The translations under genes were made by a program, and so were the position numbers. Shown here one piece after another: positions 10,010 to 17,565 of a DNA stretch of 64,000 nucleotides. The DNA lies in contig NZ_JAPWGY010000002.1 in assembly GCF_027214005.1 (NCBI RefSeq), forward strand, positions 248,001 to 312,000. The letters are read 5' to 3'. This DNA is from Kiloniella laminariae. GTDB taxonomy: Bacteria; Pseudomonadota; Alphaproteobacteria; Kiloniellales; Kiloniellaceae. Position 1 is the first letter of the stretch, and every line of letters starts with the position of its first letter. The notes below the pieces were generated by a model. The model was given only the letters and a program-made list of their open reading frames with translations, ran no database searches and was not told the DNA's origin.

Positions 10010-11977
10010 TTAACTGCTTTCTTTAACCAGTTGACGATAGATTTTAGGCAAGGCCTGAGACAAGCGGGCGACATTCCCGACGATATGATAGGCTCCGCGC
10101 CCAAAAACAATCGGGAAATAGTCCTTGGCCTCCTGATCAATGGTCACACCAAAGACCGTAATGCCCTTGCGACGGCATTCCTGTACCGCCTTGCGTGCAT
10201 CCTCGATGCCATACCGCCCCTCGTAATGATCCACGTCGTTCGGTTTCCCATCCGTGAGGATCAGTAAAAGTTTCTGCCGGTTGGGGCGCTTTTCCAGCTC
10301 CTCGGCCATCACCCTGATCGCCGCCCCGATCCGGGTATAGTACCCCGGTTTCAAAGCCGATATCCGGCGCATCACCTGATCATTTAAGGCTTCATCAAAC
10401 CCTTTGACCCGGTCAATCCGCACATAGTGCCGCTTGCGGGAAGTAAAGGTGTGGATCGACAGGTCATCTCCGGCAGCATCAAGTCCATTGGCAAGAATGG
10501 CCAGGGATTCCTTTTCCACATCAATCACCCGCCGCTCATCCAGCCAGCTGTCAGTGGAGAGCGACACATCCATCAGGATCGAAACCGCTATGTCGCGATC
10601 AATCTTGCGACTGTTGATATAAAACCGATCAGAGCAACTTCCACTGGCCTGAAGGTCCCCCCGGGCACGAACCAGAGCTTCCAGATCCAGCTCGTTCCCT
10701 TCCGCCTGGCCCCGCAGTTGCAGCCGGTTGTTCCGAAAAGCCTCGAACTGCCGGCGGACCAGCCGAATACGCCTGGCCGTCAGGGTATCAATTTTCCAAT
10801 CCCCGCCGTCCTCATCGGCTTCACGCATGGTTACCGCACAATAATCTGGCAAATAGGCCTGTTTACGGTAATGCCATTCCTTCACGGCACGTTTGGTTTC
10901 CACCCGGCTTTCATCCAGTTCATTCGCAGGCAGGTCCAGATCAATCTTGATTTTGGTCGCGGCCTTCTCTTCGTGATCCGTCAGGGTAATCCGGTCCAGA
11001 TCATCTGCAGTCTCCAAGGCGGAATCTTCGTCATCCTCCTTGATATTGCGGTTGACGTTGATGATATCTGTAACGGCCATAAGCTTGTCATAGACATTGA
11101 CAAAAAAACCGTCGTTCCTCTTGGTCTGATCCAGCTCTTTGCGTTCCGCCCGTCGCTTGCGTCTGTCTTCTGCTTTTTTGCTTTTGCCCCCGTCTCCTGC
11201 TTCACTGCCTGCCGCCTCCGTGGTGAAGGCCCCCTCAATCATCTCTCCCCACAGGGGAACGGGTAAAAAGGGCTTGTAGCTGGCCGATGCAATAAAGTTG
11301 CTCTTTCCAGTGTCGTTAAAAGCTGGCGTCTCAGGAGACAATACAAACGCCAGATACTCTTCTGCCAGCACGGGGAGATCACATCGCTCCCCCAAAAGAT
11401 AGCGAATGACAGCTTCAACAGCCTGCTCCTGGGCTGGCAGCTGGTTCCGTAGCGGGCGAAGCCGTAACAGGAATGCCGAAAGATCCAGATAAACCGGAAC
11501 CAGACCTTTGAGGTGCTCCAGAAGTTCTCGTGAGGTGATCCAGGACTGGCGTATAAAACAGAGATCATGTCGCAACAGATCTCTCTCCCGGATTGGCTCC
11601 GCGGGAGCCTTCACCGTAAAAAACGCCGCCAGCCAGAAATAGAGATCCCGGTTGGTTTTTACATCGGGAAAGAAAGCGATCATTTCCGGCAACATCAACG
11701 TCCTGCCATCCAGCGTCGCCCGCTGCATTTTTTCGACATCCATGCCAAGTTTCTGGCGAAAGGACAAACGATGCCCGGATTTCTCCTGCCCGGCTGCCGC
11801 AATCTCTACCGCATTTTCGCCCCCCAGCGCCCGAAAGAAAACACTCAGCGCGCCACGCACCTCTTCCAGCTCGACAACCTGCTCCGGAAAGTTTTCATAA
11901 CTCTCCGCCCCGGCGATAAACTTGTGCCACTGACGCCCGACAAACTCCTCAACCTCGATGAGCTCCATAATACTCAT
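10010..11977 (-). CDS. norD: Nitric oxide reductase activation protein NorD (VWA domain)
   Basis: This 655-residue cytoplasmic protein carries a C-terminal von Willebrand A domain (about residues 465-650). Its metal-ion-dependent adhesion site is intact: DVSLS, the YYTRIG threonine and LTDGKPND. The middle is acidic and charged. With the AAA+ ATPase NorQ it acts as a chaperone that inserts or activates the non-heme iron of NorB. The start at 11977 is preceded by AGGAGG six bases upstream. It is the last gene of norCBQD, 44 bp after norQ. It converges on tamB with a gap of about 130 bp in which no clear terminator was seen. Confidence 0.95.
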   Translation of the reverse strand: MSIMELIEVEEFVGRQWHKFIAGAESYENFPEQVVELEEVRGALSVFFRALGGENAVEIAAAGQEKSGHRLSFRQKLGMDVEKMQRATLDGRTLMLPEMIAFFPDVKTNRDLYFWLAAFFTVKAPAEPIRERDLLRHDLCFIRQSWITSRELLEHLKGLVPVYLDLSAFLLRLRPLRNQLPAQEQAVEAVIRYLLGERCDLPVLAEEYLAFVLSPETPAFNDTGKSNFIASASYKPFLPVPLWGEMIEGAFTTEAAGSEAGDGGKSKKAEDRRKRRAERKELDQTKRNDGFFVNVYDKLMAVTDIINVNRNIKEDDEDSALETADDLDRITLTDHEEKAATKIKIDLDLPANELDESRVETKRAVKEWHYRKQAYLPDYCAVTMREADEDGGDWKIDTLTARRIRLVRRQFEAFRNNRLQLRGQAEGNELDLEALVRARGDLQASGSCSDRFYINSRKIDRDIAVSILMDVSLSTDSWLDERRVIDVEKESLAILANGLDAAGDDLSIHTFTSRKRHYVRIDRVKGFDEALNDQVMRRISALKPGYYTRIGAAIRVMAEELEKRPNRQKLLLILTDGKPNDVDHYEGRYGIEDARKAVQECRRKGITVFGVTIDQEAKDYFPIVFGRGAYHIVGNVARLSQALPKIYRQLVKESS

Positions 11978-12021
11978 GATGGGCCTCCTGACTTCTTCTC
12001 TAACTTATGGCAGGCAGAACT

Positions 12022-12855
12022 TCAGCCAAAGCTGACCCGAACCACTTCTTCCAGTCCCTGCTTCACATCAAGATCATCGGTCAAAGGCTCGATCATCGCG
12101 TGACGAATGGCTTCATCAAACCCCATGCCAGCCTGGATCAATGTGGCGCAGTAAACCAGCAAGCGGGTGGAGACCCCTTCCTCCAGATCCTGCCCCTTCA
12201 TCTCGCGCAGTTTACCTGCCAGACGCACCAGCCCCATGGTCCGGTCCAAATCCAGCCCGCTTTCTGTCGCAACAATCCGGGCTTCAGTTGCCGCATCAGG
12301 GAAATCAAATTCGGCGGCAACAAAGCGCTGGCGCGTGCTGGGTTTGAGGCTTTTCATCATGTTCTGGTAACCCGGGTTATAGGAAACCACCAGCATGAAG
12401 TTATCCGGAGCCTGCAACAACTCACCTGTTCGTTCCAGCGGCAAAACCCGGCGATCATCCGTCAGGGGATGCAACACGACAGTCACATCCTTACGCGCTT
12501 CGACCACCTCATCAAGATAGCAGATCCCCCCTTCTCGGACTGCTTTGGTCAGAGGACCGTCAACCCAGACAGTATCTCCGCCCTTGAGCAGATAACGTCC
12601 GGTCAAATCTGAGGCACTGAGATCATCATGACAGGAAACGGTATGCAGTGGCACACCAAGTCTGTGCGCCATATGGGCTACAAAACGGGTCTTGCCGCAA
12701 CCTGTTGGTCCCTTGAGCAACAACGGCAGCTTGTTCTTGAATGCCTGTTCAAACAACAGGCATTCATTGGCTGTCGGTTCATAATAAGGTGCGTTGTCTG
12801 GGGTATCCCCTAAACGTGTAACATTTTCAGAAATGGATTGGGCCATAACACTCAC
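12022..12855 (-). CDS. norQ: Nitric oxide reductase activation ATPase NorQ (MoxR AAA+)
   Basis: MoxR-type AAA+ ATPase of 277 residues with Walker A GPTGCGKT (49-56), Walker B ICYLDEV (111-117) and a sensor asparagine in VVSYNPGYQ. It partners NorD in maturation of the NorCB reductase. The annotated start is a GTG at 12855. An in-frame ATG three codons later (12846) is equally possible, because neither has a strong ribosome-binding site. It lies 105 bp downstream of norB across a strong stem-loop region, so it may be expressed at a lower level than norCB. Confidence 0.95.
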   Translation of the reverse strand: MSVMAQSISENVTRLGDTPDNAPYYEPTANECLLFEQAFKNKLPLLLKGPTGCGKTRFVAHMAHRLGVPLHTVSCHDDLSASDLTGRYLLKGGDTVWVDGPLTKAVREGGICYLDEVVEARKDVTVVLHPLTDDRRVLPLERTGELLQAPDNFMLVVSYNPGYQNMMKSLKPSTRQRFVAAEFDFPDAATEARIVATESGLDLDRTMGLVRLAGKLREMKGQDLEEGVSTRLLVYCATLIQAGMGFDEAIRHAMIEPLTDDLDVKQGLEEVVRVSFG

Positions 12856-12888
12856 GCGCTATTCAATTATAAAAGGAAAAATTCTCAA

Positions 12889-12940
12889 AGCCCCGGCTGA
12901 TTGACCCGGGAATAACCGGGGCTCTGGCTCAGAGCCCCGG
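12889..12940 (-). promoter_or_regulatory. Strong intercistronic stem-loop between norB and norQ with alternative pairing
   Basis: CCGGGGCTCTG (12916-12926) and CAGAGCCCCGG (12930-12940) form a perfect 11-bp stem with a 3-base loop. A further copy of AGCCCCGG (12889-12896) can pair instead with CCGGGGCT at 12916-12923, so two mutually exclusive hairpins are possible in the norCBQD transcript. No T-run follows on the minus strand, so it is unlikely to be a complete intrinsic terminator. mRNA stabilisation of norCB or partial attenuation of norQD would fit. Confidence 0.6.
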
Positions 12941-12960
12941 CATAGAACATCAGACCAGGC

Positions 12961-14310
12961 CTATTCGGCGGCCCGAGTATGGGCAGAAGGACTGACCCGA
13001 CGGGCATCACGTCCTGGTACAAACAGGGAGTAGACAATCATGAAAGCCCCGATAACCACCACAAGACCTGATCCCAGACGCAGGATGTAGAAGAAACCAA
13101 GCTGATCCTGAACATCCATATAGGACTCACCAATAAACCGCTGCACATGTGCCTGAATGGTTCCGGCAAAGGTCAATGTAAAGGTCATGAAAGCAACACC
13201 GGATGATGTCACCCAGAAGCCCCACATATTGAGCATCTGACGATAGGGTTCCCGACCCAGCAGTTTAGGCATCGCATAGGTCATGATCGCAATATTGACC
13301 ATGACATAGGCACCATAGAAAGCCAGGTGACCATGCGCCGCTGTGATCTGCGTACCGTGAGAGTAGTAGTTCACATTGGACAGCGTATGCAGGAAGCCCC
13401 AGACACCAGCGCCAAAGAACGCAAAGACGGAACATCCCAGACACCAGAGCAAGGCTGCCTTGTTCGGGTGATTACGACCACCTTTCCAGACCATGTAGAA
13501 GGTAAAGAGAACCATGGCAAAGAAAGGAGCTACCTCAAGAGTAGAGAAGACAGAACCGATCCACTGCCAGTATCCCGGCGTACCGATCCAGTAGTAATGG
13601 TGTCCTGTGCCAAGAAGGCCGGTAAAGAGCGCCAGACTGACGATCAGATACAGCCATTTTTCCACGACTTCACGGTCCACTCCGGTCAGTTTGATCATCA
13701 GGAAGGCAAGGATGGAAGCCATCACCAGTTCCCAGACACCTTCAACCCACAGATGGACAACAAACCACCAGAACATCTTGTCCAGAACCAGGTTGACCGG
13801 ATTGTAAAAGGCAAAGAGGAACAGCAACGCCACCCCCCACAACCCGACGATCAGGACCATGGATACCGCGGTTTTACGGCCTTTGAGTACGGTCATGGTC
13901 AGGTTGAACAGGAACATCAGGGCGACGACAACAATCGCGACCTTGATCCAGGTTGGCTGCTCGAGGAATTCCCGGCCACCATGTATGCCCATCAGATAAC
14001 CGACAATTGCCGCCGCACCGCCAAACAGAAACAACCAGAACTGGATCTTGGCAATCAACGGAGAATAGATCTCGGTCTCGGCTTCTTCTGCAATAAGGTA
14101 ATAGGCTGCTCCCATAAATCCCATTAACAGCCAGACAATCAGGCTGTTGGTATGGATCATGCGAATGACACTAAAGGGAATGGTTTCTGACAAAAGATTT
14201 GGCCAGACATACACTGCCCCGGCCAGAGCCCCGAAAGAGACCTGAGACAGGAACAGCACCAGCGCACCGACAAAATAGTATAATGCGACTTTTTGTGATT
14301 GATATTTCAT
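12961..14310 (-). CDS. norB: Cytochrome-c-dependent nitric oxide reductase, large subunit NorB
   Basis: Catalytic subunit of cNOR (2 NO to N2O) in the cytoplasmic membrane. It has 449 residues and about 12 transmembrane helices. All key residues are visible and keep the spacing of the Pseudomonas enzyme: His53 and His328 (low-spin heme b), His326 (heme b3), His186/His237/His238 (FeB), and the glutamates Glu190 and Glu194 in HLWVEGVWE. It lies 18 bp after norC, with AGGAGAGG ahead of its ATG. The C-terminal tail after the last helix is short and polar. Confidence 0.98.
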   Translation of the reverse strand: MKYQSQKVALYYFVGALVLFLSQVSFGALAGAVYVWPNLLSETIPFSVIRMIHTNSLIVWLLMGFMGAAYYLIAEEAETEIYSPLIAKIQFWLFLFGGAAAIVGYLMGIHGGREFLEQPTWIKVAIVVVALMFLFNLTMTVLKGRKTAVSMVLIVGLWGVALLFLFAFYNPVNLVLDKMFWWFVVHLWVEGVWELVMASILAFLMIKLTGVDREVVEKWLYLIVSLALFTGLLGTGHHYYWIGTPGYWQWIGSVFSTLEVAPFFAMVLFTFYMVWKGGRNHPNKAALLWCLGCSVFAFFGAGVWGFLHTLSNVNYYSHGTQITAAHGHLAFYGAYVMVNIAIMTYAMPKLLGREPYRQMLNMWGFWVTSSGVAFMTFTLTFAGTIQAHVQRFIGESYMDVQDQLGFFYILRLGSGLVVVIGAFMIVYSLFVPGRDARRVSPSAHTRAAE

Positions 14311-14328
14311 GGAACCTCTCCTTCCGGC

Positions 14329-14784
14329 CTAGCCTTCGTCATTCGGCGGCCAGTTCTGGGTATTGACCCCACTGGTCCACTTGAAAAATTCGACAAGACC
14401 ATCCAGTTCCTCTTCGCTGAGGTTGAACTGTGGCATCTGACGACGGCCCTCGACGCCACTCGGCTGTGATTTCATCCATTCCTTGATAAAATCAGCGGCC
14501 CCTTCGGCATCTTCACGACCACCACGGCGTACCCAGACATTGCCCAGTTCCGGTGCGAAATACGCCCCTTCTCCAAACAACGTGTGACAGTTAATACAGG
14601 AATTGCGTTCCCAAACTTCCTTGCCCAAGGCAACTTTCTCGTTAAGTTCCGAGGCGTTTGACGTTTCACTGTCCGTCGCATAGTTCACCGAATTGATGAC
14701 CAGTGCGATGAAGATCACGGCAAAGAAGATCGTTCCTCCATAGAAGATATTTCGGGCGGCGCTGATTGATAAGCGCTCATTCAT
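14329..14784 (-). CDS. norC: Nitric oxide reductase cytochrome c subunit NorC
   Basis: Membrane-anchored monoheme cytochrome c of 151 residues that passes electrons to NorB. It has one N-terminal transmembrane anchor (about 14-35), the heme-binding CINCH (Cys63, Cys66, His67) and the distal methionine in RRQMPQF (Met117). The length is normal for NorC. The ATG is preceded by GGGGGAG. It is the first gene of norCBQD; a perfect palindromic Crp/Fnr-type box lies about 100 bp upstream. Confidence 0.98.
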   Translation of the reverse strand: MNERLSISAARNIFYGGTIFFAVIFIALVINSVNYATDSETSNASELNEKVALGKEVWERNSCINCHTLFGEGAYFAPELGNVWVRRGGREDAEGAADFIKEWMKSQPSGVEGRRQMPQFNLSEEELDGLVEFFKWTSGVNTQNWPPNDEG

Positions 14785-14885
14785 AATGGATCTCCCCCAT
14801 TGCTAGACGGATGCGAGGAGATTTGCACAACGCAGGAAAACCCCTCCATCCCCAACAGGGATACGCCCTTTGAAGAGTCCCGGGT

Positions 14886-14899
14886 TTGACGTCGGTCAA
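14886..14899 (-). promoter_or_regulatory. NNR/DNR-type box upstream of norC (TTGAC-N4-GTCAA)
   Basis: TTGAC-GTCG-GTCAA is a perfect inverted repeat with the spacing of Crp/Fnr-superfamily sites. Its centre is about 108 bp upstream of the norC start. The half-site TTGAC is the same as in the box between nirS and the chelatase gene. It is the probable activator site for norCBQD in response to NO or low oxygen. Confidence 0.8.
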
Positions 14900-14998
14900 G
14901 TCAGGGACAAATTTCCGAGAGGACAGATCGGGTATTCTCCCCATCGTCCCACATAATCAGTCCCGCTTTGTTCTCTGAGACCTTTTTTCAGAACAACA

Positions 14999-15355
14999 CT
15001 ACTTCCCGTCAGATTTCAGGGAAGTGATCCAGCCCTCAAGCAGGGCTATAAAAATGCTGTGAGGCAGAAGAATATTATCCGGATATTGCTCATGAAGTGG
15101 CTCAATCACCACTCCGGAGGCCTGAATACGGATAAGGCTGGCGTTGGCTGTTCCCTCCCAGAAATGTGTTTTATCCGCCAGAGCCTTTTTGCTTTGATCA
15201 CACAAGAATTCCGCCCATTTCAGGTCGAACTGGACATCCTCCTCCAGAAACCTCTGAATGCGGTTGTTTTCCTGTTGGCTATAGTCAGACAAGATCATGG
15301 CCCGGTCATCCTTGCCAAACAGGGACCAGAACTTCCTGGTAATCCACTGGAACAT
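14999..15355 (-). CDS. Hypothetical small protein downstream of EndoU (possible immunity or partner)
   Basis: This 118-residue cytoplasmic-type protein has no signal peptide or membrane helix. The ATG at 15353-15355 was preferred over earlier in-frame starts because the upstream residues overlap the end of the EndoU gene and look non-coding; AAAGAGAA precedes it. The C-terminal half (FWEGTANASLIRIQ...VVIEPLHE) is a mixed alpha/beta pattern. It follows the EndoU gene on the same strand after 121 bp, the usual order of toxin then immunity gene. That role is inference. No family is recognised with certainty. Confidence 0.65.
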   Translation of the reverse strand: MFQWITRKFWSLFGKDDRAMILSDYSQQENNRIQRFLEEDVQFDLKWAEFLCDQSKKALADKTHFWEGTANASLIRIQASGVVIEPLHEQYPDNILLPHSIFIALLEGWITSLKSDGK

Positions 15356-15476
15356 TGTTTCTCTTTCTTTTCGCCAGAATACTTTATCAGGTAGAAGCCA
15401 CCCAGAAATCTGAATATCTATAACAGAATAAGGAAGGCAGGCACCCCCACCCTCCTCTTCTGTCATACTTTCGTGC

Positions 15477-16040
15477 TTACTGCACAATCGGGAAGGCTGT
15501 GTTGATATAGCCATTCAGCCAATAGATCTGGATCGGGAATTCCTCCCCTTGATCAGTCAGACAGGTCCCGCCGGAAAGACGGTTCTGGTTATTGGAAGCA
15601 TAGGCGATCGCCGTAAGTACATCATTATAACTGCAATGATCAGGATACATCGTCGAAATCGCCTTGACTGCCGTTACCCCGTTATCTGTAATCTCAAAAT
15701 CACGCAGGTTATAAAGCCCGCTTGGCACTTCAATGCCATTCACGAGAACCCGGTGCTGAGCAACATCCGCATCGTCGGTGTTGACTGTTACAGGATTCAA
15801 CCCGCCAGGCCGGGAGTGAAAACCTTTGGCCCTATTATTACGCACCTCGCCACAGAATATGTGTTTCCGGTTGATCTCAACCACTTGCTGAGGATTGGTA
15901 TTCGGTACATTGACAGCCACTCTCTCGGGTTGGTTCTCGTCACAAGCAACCTGCGCCGAGGCTGTAGCAGGAATGGTCATCAACGCACCTGCGACAAGGA
16001 CAAGAGAGCAAAAAGCCGAATAGATATTTCTGGTCATCAT
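15477..16040 (-). CDS. Secreted EndoU-type endoribonuclease domain protein
   Basis: This 187-residue protein has a classical signal peptide (residues 1 to about 29, ending ATASAQ), so it is predicted to be exported. The rest resembles the bacterial EndoU fold: first catalytic-type His in RKHIFCGE (His60), second in GFHSRPGG (His75), a lysine-containing strand (VKAIS, Lys126), a YPDHCSYNDVLTAIAYA helix and the C-terminal signature YINTAFP (Thr181). Four cysteines could form disulphides in the periplasm. The start is one of two adjacent ATGs (16040 or 16037) after AAGGGAA. EndoU nucleases include polymorphic toxins; here the domain stands alone rather than at the tip of a large exoprotein. The domain assignment is from motif order, not a search. 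Confidence 0.72.
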   Translation of the reverse strand: MMTRNIYSAFCSLVLVAGALMTIPATASAQVACDENQPERVAVNVPNTNPQQVVEINRKHIFCGEVRNNRAKGFHSRPGGLNPVTVNTDDADVAQHRVLVNGIEVPSGLYNLRDFEITDNGVTAVKAISTMYPDHCSYNDVLTAIAYASNNQNRLSGGTCLTDQGEEFPIQIYWLNGYINTAFPIVQ

Positions 16041-16060
16041 AAAACTGTTCCCTTCTTGGC

Positions 16061-16129
16061 ACGTGTCGGCCGGCAAGCCCGGGGCAGGCAGGGGGATACA
16101 CCGCCGCAGCGTCCTGCCGACCAACACGT
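16061..16129 (-). promoter_or_regulatory. Long hairpin in the leader of the EndoU gene
   Basis: Arms at 16061-16075 and 16115-16129 match at 13 of 15 positions as DNA. In minus-strand RNA both mismatches become G-U pairs, giving a continuous 15-bp stem around a 39-base loop. It lies between the 210-residue unknown gene and the EndoU gene, within the likely EndoU leader. It could be an RNA regulatory element or a weak processing site. Confidence 0.45.
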
Positions 16130-16168
16130 AAGGATGATTAAAGATAGCAGCAAACTTTTTCTGTTTGT

Positions 16169-16801
16169 CTATTGATGGAAAGAACCGCTTTTCCCGTCAT
16201 AGGTCATGGCGATTTCATTGGTTCCACCGCCGAACTTGGCAACGGATTTGAGCCCTGTGATGTCGGTAATGATGGTCGAGCTCTCGAAATGCCCCTCAAG
16301 CCAGATATAGACATGGGTAAAGGGAGTGATCTGGATGGACTGTGTCGCGAGGACAGAACTGGCCGACAGGGGTTTCCGGTCCTGAATTTCCTGGTTAACC
16401 TGAGCGGACTGTGACAAACCAAAAGTCAGCGCAGGATACTTTTCATAGGACATGTTGTTCACGGCTGCGAAAGTATCCGTCGCCACATCCGGGCTTTTCA
16501 CCGGGGTTCCAAAAGTCGCGTTGTTACTGAAGGGATAGATTGAACCGTTCATCGCAGGTCCGGGTTGAACCTCTGACAACTTGGTGATTTTTTCACCGGA
16601 CTTACCCACCGCAGCAGTACTGGCATAGAGCCAGTATTCCTCTGACCATTGAATGGTATTGCTTTCAAAAGGATCAAAGGCCAGCCAGATCACATCAACC
16701 TTTGAATTACCAACTGGTTTAGCCAGGGCAATTTTCTGCTGGGCACCATTGATAACTTCCAGATCTGTCGGGGCAACATTAAGGGTCAGTGTATAATCCA
16801 T
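16169..16801 (-). CDS. Hypothetical beta-rich protein, function unknown
   Basis: This 210-residue protein has no signal peptide or transmembrane segment. AGGAGA stands before its ATG. It is rich in Ser, Thr and aromatic residues, alternating in a beta-strand pattern. Features include IQWSEEYWLYAS near residue 50, VYIWLEGHFES near 168, and a glycine-rich FGGGTNEIAMTYD close to the C-terminus. The pattern resembles an all-beta sandwich or lectin-like fold, but no family is recognised. It is transcribed towards the EndoU gene (128 bp away) and is divergent from a helix-turn-helix gene. Confidence 0.75.
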   Translation of the reverse strand: MDYTLTLNVAPTDLEVINGAQQKIALAKPVGNSKVDVIWLAFDPFESNTIQWSEEYWLYASTAAVGKSGEKITKLSEVQPGPAMNGSIYPFSNNATFGTPVKSPDVATDTFAAVNNMSYEKYPALTFGLSQSAQVNQEIQDRKPLSASSVLATQSIQITPFTHVYIWLEGHFESSTIITDITGLKSVAKFGGGTNEIAMTYDGKSGSFHQ

Positions 16802-16956
16802 ATCAGTCTCCTAAGTCTTCAAAACACAGAGCACCATTGCTCGCTTAAGGACATACTGAAAATTAATACACACCCATAACGGGAATCATTCCACTTATGC
16901 TTTAGTAAGAGATGCATTAAGACGTCTAAATCGGCAACAGGGACAAGGATACCGAT

Positions 16957-17424
16957 ATGAAACGTCAAATATTCAAGGGTATACCGATTTATGACGACCA
17001 AGCATTCAAAACACTGGAAGATCTTTTTAATGAAAACAGGGGGCAAATTCTCGCGGCTCTCCCCTGGCTTGTCTCAGAACTGATTGAACAGGTCAGTTTC
17101 AAGATCACACTGGAATTCATTTATGAAAATGGCGGACGAAAGCTCTATATCCGGAATGACTGGAAAGATCTTGCTGACAAGTTTGGTTTTCCAGTGACCG
17201 AACAGCTCTATAACCAGATCATGCATCTTTCTGACAGCAGCGGGTATCTGGAAATTCCCTCCCCCTGGGGAGTTTCCGAACGGATCAGACGTGCACTGGT
17301 TGTATCGTCATACAACAAGGGCATGTCGCGCGAGGAAATCAGGGAGACCTTTGGCGTTTCCAGCAGATCCCTGACCGACCTGTTTCGCAGGAAATCCCGT
17401 CAACGGGAAAGATTATCCCTTTAA
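16957..17424 (+). CDS. Helix-turn-helix protein, divergent from the EndoU island
   Basis: This 155-residue basic protein has a C-terminal helix-turn-helix (about 120-150: MSREEIRETFGVSSRSLTDL, then basic RRKSRQRER). The N-terminal part is helical with an aromatic alpha/beta middle. The overall shape recalls Mor-like phage activators, but the similarity is too weak to name it so. The ATG follows AAGGA by eight bases. It is divergently transcribed from the 210-residue unknown gene, with 155 bp between them, so it may regulate that gene and EndoU. No Crp/Fnr-type box is visible in that interval. Confidence 0.7.
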   Translation: MKRQIFKGIPIYDDQAFKTLEDLFNENRGQILAALPWLVSELIEQVSFKITLEFIYENGGRKLYIRNDWKDLADKFGFPVTEQLYNQIMHLSDSSGYLEIPSPWGVSERIRRALVVSSYNKGMSREEIRETFGVSSRSLTDLFRRKSRQRERLSL

Positions 17425-17459
17425 ATCTATCTGCAGGAAAAACACTGCCTTCCCCATAA

Positions 17460-17496
17460 TAAAGATAAAGGCGGGGAACCCGGGAGGCTCCCCGCC
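17460..17496 (-). terminator. Rho-independent terminator of the nir operon
   Basis: GGCGGGGA (17470-17477) pairs with TCCCCGCC (17489-17496) around an 11-base loop. On the minus strand the stem is followed by a T-rich run (TTTATCTTTATT). It sits about 70 bp after the nirN stop, so it probably ends the long nirS-to-nirN transcript. On the plus strand the following bases are not T-rich. Confidence 0.75.
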
Positions 17497-17565
17497 TTAC
17501 CCGTCCGATCACGAGACCAGGGATTGTGATCGCAACAGGATGGGATAACCGATGCAGTATTATCT

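Noticed and set aside
10427-11266. Plus-strand open frame of 279 codons opposite norD
   Set aside because: Antisense to norD, whose VWA motifs and operon position are certain.
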